Shown: positions 57,743 through 64,000 of the stretch, one piece after another
Layout: every line of letters begins with the position of its first letter
Position numbering within the stretch: position 1 is the first letter of the stretch
Assembly: GCA_903820085.1 (NCBI GenBank)
Contig: CAIJGA010000002.1
Coordinates: 1 to 64,000 of the forward strand
From: an uncultured Chlorobiaceae bacterium
Lineage (GTDB): Bacteria; Bacteroidota; Chlorobiia; Chlorobiales; Chlorobiaceae
Length of the DNA: 64,000 nucleotides
Direction: 5' to 3'
Notes under the pieces: generated by a model
Database searches by the model: none
What the model was told of the DNA's origin: nothing
The model's input: the letters and a program-made list of their open reading frames with translations, nothing else
Program-made: the position numbers and the translations under genes

Positions 57743-59080
57743 TCAGGAGACTCCGCGGGGTGGACGGCCAATAGAGTAATAGGTAAAACCTGACTGCTCC
57801 ATAAAATCGGGGCTATAGATGTTTCTTCCGTCAAAAACAACCGGATGCGTGAGATCTCGTTTAATCATATCAAAATCGGGACTGCGGAAAACAAGCCACT
57901 CCGTCAGCACAACAAGAGCATTTGACCCCTTTACGGCATCTTCAGGATTTAACGCATAAAAAATTTCATCACACTCACCATATATCCTTCGAACCTCATT
58001 CATGGCGACAGGGTCATAAACTCGTACCCGGGCACCGTCATTCAACAGCTCATCAATGACCCTGCGACTCGGAGCTTCACGCATATCGTCGGTATTCGGC
58101 TTAAAGGCGAGCCCCCATATGGCAAATACCTGTCCCGAAATATCGTCAGAAAAATGACCCTTTATCTTTTTGACCATACTGCTTTTCTGGTCATGATTGA
58201 CAGCCTCGACAGCCTGCAGAATCCGAGAATGATAACCATGCTTGTGCGCTGTTCTTTCCAGAGCCTGCACATCTTTGGGAAAACAGGAACCTCCGTAACC
58301 GATACCCGGATAAATAAAGGAGAATCCGATTCTCGAATCGGAGCCGATACCCTTTCTCACGGATTCAACATCGGCACCAACCCTATCAGCGATATTGGCA
58401 ATTTCATTCATGAAACTGATTTTTGTTGCCAGCATGGCATTTGCCGCATATTTGGTCAGTTCGGCTGAGCGGATATCCATGGCTATAAAACGCTCATGGC
58501 TGCGGTTGAAGGGAGAGTAGAGGAACCGCAGAAGCTCTTTGGTGCGCGGATTATCAACGCCGACAACAATCCGTTCCGGCTTCATGAAATCGTTGATGGC
58601 ATCACCCTCCTTGAGAAACTCGGGGTTCGACACCACATCAAAATCAATGTCCGCGTGCCGGCCGGCAAGAACAGTGCTGATTCTCTCCTTGACAAGGTCG
58701 GCTGTACCGACAGGTACCGTCGATTTGTTTATGACGATTCTGTACTCCTTCATAAACGTACCGATACTTTCAGCAACGCTCAGCACATGACGCAAATCCG
58801 CCGAACCATCTTCATCCGGAGGGGTTCCGACGGCAATGAACTGGTAAAGTCCAAATTCAACTCCTTCACGCAAGTCAGAGGTAAACCTCAACCGCCCTTC
58901 CTTGATGTTTGCAGCAACAATTTCATCAAGACCAGGTTCATGGATGGGAATCTGACCAGCATTGAGACAATCAATTTTCTGCTGATCAATATCGACACAA
59001 AGAACGTCATTGCCGACTTCGGCAAAACAAGCTCCGGTAACAAGCCCGACATAGCCTGAACCGAATATGGTTATTTTCAT
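57743..59080 (-). CDS. ugd: UDP-glucose 6-dehydrogenase
   Basis: Ugd oxidises UDP-glucose to UDP-glucuronate for envelope polysaccharides. The 445-residue protein has the Rossmann motif [36 protein letters not shown] and the catalytic Cys266 in GGSCFPKD, with the typical EAPSRR and RNIYSP C-terminal parts. It converges with thiD with almost no gap. Confidence 0.94.
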   Translation of the reverse strand: MKITIFGSGYVGLVTGACFAEVGNDVLCVDIDQQKIDCLNAGQIPIHEPGLDEIVAANIKEGRLRFTSDLREGVEFGLYQFIAVGTPPDEDGSADLRHVLSVAESIGTFMKEYRIVINKSTVPVGTADLVKERISTVLAGRHADIDFDVVSNPEFLKEGDAINDFMKPERIVVGVDNPRTKELLRFLYSPFNRSHERFIAMDIRSAELTKYAANAMLATKISFMNEIANIADRVGADVESVRKGIGSDSRIGFSFIYPGIGYGGSCFPKDVQALERTAHKHGYHSRILQAVEAVNHDQKSSMVKKIKGHFSDDISGQVFAIWGLAFKPNTDDMREAPSRRVIDELLNDGARVRVYDPVAMNEVRRIYGECDEIFYALNPEDAVKGSNALVVLTEWLVFRSPDFDMIKRDLTHPVVFDGRNIYSPDFMEQSGFTYYSIGRPPRGVS

Positions 59081-59152
59081 AAAAAAAGAGACTGGTTGAA
59101 GAGTAGCCTTTCATGCTGTGCATGGGATTCAGCTACCCGGTTTATCTCGTTA

Positions 59153-60004
59153 TCACTCCTCTATAACAATCACCAGACAGCGGGATTTCTGCCAGAAAGC
59201 ATTCTCGTCACGAATAAGCAGCAACGATGAAGTATTGCCTCCAGTCAGCTCATAAGAACCAACGGAATGAGGGGTTATAATTTTCAGGCTTTTTACCGGC
59301 TTATCAAAAAAGAGATCCCTTGTTTCCGTGACGTCGAGCTTTTTGAAGAGATTCACATTAAAGTCAGTCGCAAGGCGGTACCCGCTGCCGAACAGTTTCT
59401 CAAGGGGGTTGATGCGGACCAGAACGCCTTTGGCAACCAGTTCGCTGAAGGTCCCGGAAATATAATAGGCGGTATAGAGCTGGTTGCCCTGATCCTGGAT
59501 GTACTCATCCAATACATCGACGGTAGCCAAAAGAGATGAAACCTGCTTGTTCAGCTTCTGAACATGACCCTTGAGCGAGTTGACCTCCTTGTCCTTTGTA
59601 TTGATGGCCAGTTTCAGTTCGGAGACAAGCCGGTCAAGAGATTCGACATGATAGGAGGACGACTTGTTCTCTTCTTCAAGCCTCCGTATGAGATTTTTGC
59701 TTGACACCATAGAAGAGTCAATAAAACGGATACTCGCCATGATATCCTTGCCGATCTGCTCAACATTTGTCTTCTCCTTGCCTTCAATCCCGGAAGAAAG
59801 GCGTTCAACAACAGCCTCTTTCTGCTGAATCCGTCCGAGATTCTTCTGTACCTGGGCAAGGATCGCCATCATTGATTCGATATGCTCCTGCCGAGGATCC
59901 GGCTTTTGCTTCTCCGGACTACACGAAGAAAGAATCAGAAGGAAGGCAAAAATAACAACCCCGGCAACCCTGAGCCGACTATCCCTTACAGCCATTGAAT
60001 CCAT
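59153..60004 (-). CDS. Coiled-coil lipoprotein, unknown function
   Basis: From the ATG at 60004 (283 residues) the protein has a lipoprotein signal with SSCS (Cys at about residue 28). A long coiled-coil region (about 45-175) follows, with heptads of polar and hydrophobic residues. A C-terminal globular part has [19 protein letters not shown] and [12 protein letters not shown], resembling the Cbp-like domain found in some Bacteroidetes lipoproteins, but I cannot name it. Its start overlaps the end of the hydrolase gene, so they are co-transcribed. Envelope role likely. Confidence 0.6.
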   Translation of the reverse strand: MDSMAVRDSRLRVAGVVIFAFLLILSSCSPEKQKPDPRQEHIESMMAILAQVQKNLGRIQQKEAVVERLSSGIEGKEKTNVEQIGKDIMASIRFIDSSMVSSKNLIRRLEEENKSSSYHVESLDRLVSELKLAINTKDKEVNSLKGHVQKLNKQVSSLLATVDVLDEYIQDQGNQLYTAYYISGTFSELVAKGVLVRINPLEKLFGSGYRLATDFNVNLFKKLDVTETRDLFFDKPVKSLKIITPHSVGSYELTGGNTSSLLLIRDENAFWQKSRCLVIVIEE

Positions 60005-60690
60005 TGTTTTACCCCTTCTTTTGTACCATACCATCTGGTATGCGGTGTTGGAAGATGTTCTGCATCTGCAATAGTAACATTTTCAGCACCTTCAAGAAAA
60101 CAGCTTTTTGCAGGAACAATTCCGTCACCCGCAACATTGCCATCTTCCTGAACGCTTTTATAAAACCTGAAACACATTTTTTCGACAAAACTACCATCAT
60201 CATTGCCATGATACTTATCGCTGGCGACAGAAACAACAGGACAACGCTCAAAAAAATCAGGTTGCAGATGGCTGAAGATAAAATCGGTCTTTATCTTCGC
60301 ATAATGCTCATGGGTATGAAAAGGTGTTCCAAGGGTAAGCAACTTTGCAACCCTTCCGGCCGACCGGTATACATCACCCTGAAATAATTTTTCAAGAAGA
60401 TAGATCATCGCAACTGTCCCGCCGCCGCTATGCGCCACAAGTGTAACCGGTTCAGCGGGAAACTTCCTCTCCATATCCCTGACAGCCCGTTCAATGGCTT
60501 GCATAACCCGGTTTGTTGATTTTTCCGGAGAAGGGGGAAATCCAATCCAGTCAACGAGAGAAACCGGTGCAACGGCCACCCTCTCTTTTGAAATATACCC
60601 TGCCAGCACCTCCTTCATCGGCTCATACAACGTATCCCAGAACAGCACACCGGGAATGATCACTACAGGATTTTGCGGTACAGCCTTCAT
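59986..60690 (-). CDS. Alpha/beta hydrolase (lipase-like)
   Basis: This 234-residue protein has the oxyanion start [11 protein letters not shown], a nucleophile elbow LVAHSGGG with Ser, a late GDGIVP with the acid and a final His in HLPTPHTRW, giving the Ser-Asp-His set of alpha/beta hydrolases. The [12 protein letters not shown] segment recalls PGAP1/lipase-class proteins that act on acyl lipids. It has no signal peptide. Substrate unknown. Confidence 0.7.
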   Translation of the reverse strand: MKAVPQNPVVIIPGVLFWDTLYEPMKEVLAGYISKERVAVAPVSLVDWIGFPPSPEKSTNRVMQAIERAVRDMERKFPAEPVTLVAHSGGGTVAMIYLLEKLFQGDVYRSAGRVAKLLTLGTPFHTHEHYAKIKTDFIFSHLQPDFFERCPVVSVASDKYHGNDDGSFVEKMCFRFYKSVQEDGNVAGDGIVPAKSCFLEGAENVTIADAEHLPTPHTRWYGTKEGVKQWIQWL

Positions 60691-60751
60691 GATACAAGTT
60701 CAAGTTGATGAAATATCCTCTTTGCAGAGATACTCTTTTACAACGTTTCTG

Positions 60752-62263
60752 TCAAGCCCATTTTTTCAGTACTTCAAGAAGCAGACTGACACCGAAACCT
60801 GTTCCTCCACTCACCTTGCCCGCACTCTTCGGCAAAAATGATGGACCGGCGATATCAATATGAGCCCAGTTTTTATGACCATCAATAAATTTCTCAAGAA
60901 ATTTGGCTGCCGTAATCGTTCCGGCACCACGCCCTCCAGTATTGTTGACATCAGCAACATCAGACTTGATCTGCTCATCATAGAGATCCCAAAGCGGCAG
61001 GCGCCATACCTTTTCGCCCGACTGCTCACCGGCCTGAAAAATATCATCAGCAAGTTTGTCATTATTGCTGAAAAAACCGGCAACAGCATAACCCAGCGCA
61101 ACAATACAGGCTCCTGTCAGAGTAGCAATATCAATAATGACATCCGGTTTGTACTTTTCTGTTCCATAGCTCAGGGCATCGGCAAGAATCAGCCGGCCCT
61201 CGGCATCAGTATTGCCAACCTCGACCGTAATTCCGGAATACGTAGTAATCACATCGCCCGGCTGCTGGGCTGTAGCTCCAGGCATATTGTCAGTAGCCGG
61301 AATCAACCCGATAATATGCAAGGGAAGCCCGAGACGGGCGGCAGCTTCAACCGCTCCCAGCACACTTGCAGCACCCGACATGTCGGATTTCATCTCACCC
61401 ATATTTTCGGAAGGCTTGAGCGAAATACCGCCAGAATCGAAGGTAACCCCCTTTCCGACCAGGGCAACAACAGATTTGGCACTCCCTTTTGGCTTATAGT
61501 CAAGGATAATGAAGGTCGGAGGATGATGGCTGCCCTTGTTGACTGCAAGCAGGCCACCCATGCCCAGAGCTAAGATCTCCTTTTTATGAAAAACAGTTAC
61601 ATCATAACCATATTTTTTGCCGGACTCCTCTGCCGCTTTTGCAAGATCCTCGGCCTGCAAATGGCTTCCGGGAAGATTAACCAGATCCTTGGCCATTTTC
61701 TGACAAGAACCGATAATTGCCCCTTCGGCAACACCTTTCTCACTTTGCTCAAAGGCTCCGGCATTAACCCTGAAAAGCAGCTCAACAATTCCTTTTGATT
61801 TCTGGTCAGACGGCTTTTTATCCAGCTTGCCACTTTTCAAGTCATCAAACCGATAGGATCCAGTAAAACAGCCCTCCACAAAAGCAGTCGCAAGCGTCGC
61901 AACACTTTGCCCGGTCGAGACCGCAAGTGCCTCGATACCCGAAAAGTCCACCGCAACATTTTCAATTTTCATCACCACACTTCTGGCAGCCAGAGAGACG
62001 GCAGCCTTGCGCCATTCATCAAGAGATTTTCCTTCTCCAAGCCCAAGCAGTGCGATTCTCCGTGCAGAGCACTTTTTGCTCACACCATAGAGAACAACAA
62101 CTTCGCCGGCTTCAGCCCTGAAATCTTTCAGTACCTGCAAATCAACCCCTAAAAGAGAAAGCGTACCGGCGGCCTCTTTTTCCAGCTCACCACTCCTGAA
62201 CGGCAGTGCAAGAATCTCGCTCTCTACACTAGCAATATCACATTTTGTTACAGTTATTTTCAT
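60752..62263 (-). CDS. pepA: Leucyl aminopeptidase (M17)
   Basis: PepA is a hexameric zinc/manganese aminopeptidase. The 503-residue protein keeps the metal and catalytic motifs VGKGVTFDSGGISLKP, MKSDMSGAASVLGA, and NTDAEGRLILADAL. The N-terminal macro-like domain is about 1-170. It lies upstream of the hydrolase gene by about 60 bases on the same strand. Confidence 0.93.
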   Translation of the reverse strand: MKITVTKCDIASVESEILALPFRSGELEKEAAGTLSLLGVDLQVLKDFRAEAGEVVVLYGVSKKCSARRIALLGLGEGKSLDEWRKAAVSLAARSVVMKIENVAVDFSGIEALAVSTGQSVATLATAFVEGCFTGSYRFDDLKSGKLDKKPSDQKSKGIVELLFRVNAGAFEQSEKGVAEGAIIGSCQKMAKDLVNLPGSHLQAEDLAKAAEESGKKYGYDVTVFHKKEILALGMGGLLAVNKGSHHPPTFIILDYKPKGSAKSVVALVGKGVTFDSGGISLKPSENMGEMKSDMSGAASVLGAVEAAARLGLPLHIIGLIPATDNMPGATAQQPGDVITTYSGITVEVGNTDAEGRLILADALSYGTEKYKPDVIIDIATLTGACIVALGYAVAGFFSNNDKLADDIFQAGEQSGEKVWRLPLWDLYDEQIKSDVADVNNTGGRGAGTITAAKFLEKFIDGHKNWAHIDIAGPSFLPKSAGKVSGGTGFGVSLLLEVLKKWA

Positions 62264-62298
62264 GGTTTCAACAATCGATGTTAACGGTATTGCGGTGT

Positions 62299-63357
62299 TT
62301 ACCCTTTATGATTTTTAAGGAAGAGCCGCAAATCTTCAAGCAATACTTGCTGAGCCTTGTCGGAAGAGAACTGAAAAAGACATCCGGCAGCATTCATATG
62401 ACCGCCTCCACCATATTTTTTGGCAAACTGATTGACATAGATGTTGCCGCGTGACCTGAAACTTGCCTTGGTTCTGCCATCCTGCATCTCAACAATAAGT
62501 ACAGCAATACGCACCGAAGGGACACTGAGAAGATAACGAATGATCAGATCGGTATCGAACAATTTACTGCCGGTCGCTTTAATCATCTCCTGCGAAATGA
62601 ACAGCCACGAAATATCCCCCTCATCAAGAATGGTAATGGCACTAAGAGCGGCGCCAAGAAGTTTGAGTGCAGAGGTTGTCAGCGAGTTGTAGATCTTGTC
62701 ATAAATATCCGAAGCATCAGCCCCTTTGCTCACAAGGTCACCGGCAAGCTGATAAACATAGGGCGTTGTTTTTGGAAATCTGAATGAACCGGTATCCGTC
62801 ATGACAGCAACATAGAGCGCTTCGGCAATTTCAGGGGTAAAAAGCTCACGACCGAACCGCTCCTGAAGCGCATAAATCAAACCATAAACAAGTTCACCTG
62901 TCGATGAAGCATAATTTTCACACACCATGACATCAGTAAAATCATTCGGTTCAAGATGATGATCGACGCAAACAATTTTCAGCGCACCAAGCTCTTTGGC
63001 AAAACTTACATGAGGCCACAGCGAACCGATCCTGTCAGGCAAATTGGCATCAAGCAGAATAACAACATCACAAAGAGAAAGTTCCTGTATAGCCTCCTCA
63101 CTTTTTTTATCAAAGAGGGTTATGGGGTATAACTTCTTTAAAAAAAGGTAATTCGGAGGGACTTCAGTTGGATTGACGATAGCAACTTCCTTGCCGAGCG
63201 CCTTGAGTACCCTTGCAAGGGCAACCTCGCTGCCAAGACCGTCACCATCAGAATTTTCATGAGTTGTTATAACAAAATACTGGCCAGCAAGCAGCTCATC
63301 GATGATCGGAGACCATTCCTCAGCACTAAGCGTCCGACCATACTGTGGTACTATCAT
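62299..63357 (-). CDS. DHH-family phosphoesterase (NrnA-like)
   Basis: This 352-residue protein has the DHH motifs THENSDGDGLGSE (I), ILLDANLPDRIG (II), VDHHLEPND (III) and a DHHA1 domain ending in YGGGGHMNAAG. NrnA-like enzymes degrade short RNAs and 3'-phosphoadenosine phosphate. Length fits NrnA. It has no cyclase or PAS part, so c-di-AMP-specific GdpP is unlikely. Confidence 0.88.
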   Translation of the reverse strand: MIVPQYGRTLSAEEWSPIIDELLAGQYFVITTHENSDGDGLGSEVALARVLKALGKEVAIVNPTEVPPNYLFLKKLYPITLFDKKSEEAIQELSLCDVVILLDANLPDRIGSLWPHVSFAKELGALKIVCVDHHLEPNDFTDVMVCENYASSTGELVYGLIYALQERFGRELFTPEIAEALYVAVMTDTGSFRFPKTTPYVYQLAGDLVSKGADASDIYDKIYNSLTTSALKLLGAALSAITILDEGDISWLFISQEMIKATGSKLFDTDLIIRYLLSVPSVRIAVLIVEMQDGRTKASFRSRGNIYVNQFAKKYGGGGHMNAAGCLFQFSSDKAQQVLLEDLRLFLKNHKG

Positions 63358-63497
63358 TAGTTGGTTGTAACTTTAAAAAAAACTTCCAGACCCTGCTTTT
63401 CTCCCCATTGCTTTTCTATAATCCAGGAATGTGTTTAAAGATAAAAGATAAAAAGAGAAAACAGGGAAAATATTTTTTTTGTTCCCGTACCTCCACA

Positions 63498-64000
63498 TCA
63501 TTTTACCGTTTTGGGCAGAGTAATGACAACCGTGGTGCCACTTATCGGATCGCTTTTTATCCTGATATTTCCATTCATCTCCTTGATGATTCCGTAACTG
63601 ATTGAAAGGCCGAGGCCGGTCCCTTTTCCTGACTCCTTGGTTGTATAAAAAGGGTGCATAATGTACTCCATATCCTTTTCGCTGATGCCAACACCGTTAT
63701 CCTCCACGCTTACGACCACGGAGTCGTTCAACGCAAAGGAGCGTATGAGGATTTTCATTTCAAATGGCACGGCATTAAGCTGTTTCTTCTCTTCAAGAGC
63801 ATCCATGGAGTTCTTGACAAGATTGAACATCACCTGCTCAAACTTGTAGATATTGCCGGTCACCGAAAATCTCTCCTGTTCAGGTTTGAAGTCAAGAGTT
63901 ATTGAGCGGTGCTTGCACTGCTCGGAAATCATCATGAGAGCATTGCGAATGCTTTTGTTGATATTGACATCCGAAGAGATGTAGTTGTTGTCGGTACTTG
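63498..64000 (-). CDS. Sensor histidine kinase, C-terminal part (cut by window edge)
   Basis: The frame stays open to the right edge, so the start lies outside. Visible is the end of a kinase ATPase domain: N-box NLVKNSMDALEE, DNGVGISEKDM, GKGTGLGLSI and the closing GTTVVITLPK. No receiver domain follows, so the C-terminus ends with the kinase core. The input domain is unknown. Confidence 0.85.
   Translation of the reverse strand, partial: STDNNYISSDVNINKSIRNALMMISEQCKHRSITLDFKPEQERFSVTGNIYKFEQVMFNLVKNSMDALEEKKQLNAVPFEMKILIRSFALNDSVVVSVEDNGVGISEKDMEYIMHPFYTTKESGKGTGLGLSISYGIIKEMNGNIRIKSDPISGTTVVITLPKTVK

Overview
The window reads as a stretch of core chromosome from an anaerobic, sulfide-oxidising green sulfur bacterium (Chlorobiaceae, Chlorobium/Pelodictyon type). 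The basis is a Chlorobium-like sulfide:quinone reductase, a class I hybrid-cluster protein operon, a short-chain dehydrogenase resembling plant chlorophyll b reductase (NYC1/NOL), the compact arginine cluster argCJBF-argR-argG-argH, and moderate GC content with very dense coding. The genus is inferred; no marker here names the species. There is no phage, insertion sequence, CRISPR array or rRNA operon. One tRNA gene (Cys) is present.

Layout. 0.3-3.8 kb: a minus-strand run of a phosphate-binding-like lipoprotein and two LolC/LolE-type permeases without an ATPase. 4-11.7 kb: the arginine pathway from N-acetylglutamate to arginine, with its repressor argR inside. 11.8-16.8 kb: two close Prc tail-specific proteases on either side of tatA and a small methyltransferase. 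17-25 kb: central metabolism (class II aldolase, M20 amidohydrolase, rpiB, polyphosphate kinase, 5-formyl-THF cyclo-ligase, dihydroorotase). 25-32.3 kb: a methyltransferase, an epimerase, a BMP-type lipoprotein, the NOL-like reductase, a hybrid histidine kinase and an ElyC/YdcF protein. 32.4-37.7 kb: sqr with a tiny partner ORF, then an operon of Rrf2 regulator, ferredoxin, TPR protein and Hcp preceded by a perfect 8-bp-arm palindrome. 37.9-38.5 kb: a solitary HigA antitoxin and tRNA-Cys. 38.5-43.6 kb: a five-gene sugar cassette (aminotransferase, iron alcohol dehydrogenase, CMP-sugar synthetase, glycosyltransferase, flippase-like membrane protein). 43.8-50 kb: an acyl-CoA ligase, a MutY without Fe-S cysteines, and the classic ffh-rpsP-rimM-trmD-rplS operon. 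50.2-54.3 kb: heptose kinase, two START-domain proteins and a CtpA protease. 54.3-55.0 kb: a long AT-rich gap. 55-64 kb: RidA, two ThiE-like proteins and ThiD, UDP-glucose dehydrogenase, a coiled-coil lipoprotein, a lipase-like hydrolase, leucyl aminopeptidase, a DHH phosphoesterase and the end of a histidine kinase.

How it fits together. Much of the accessory content serves the envelope: Lol-type permeases, tail proteases, Tat, LPS heptose and a probable modified octulosonate sugar. The 34-38 kb part looks like nitric oxide/hydroxylamine stress defence next to sulfide oxidation. The most promising leads are the Kdo8N-like sugar cassette, the self-contained Rrf2-Hcp operon with its palindrome, and the NOL-like reductase that has His in place of the catalytic Tyr.
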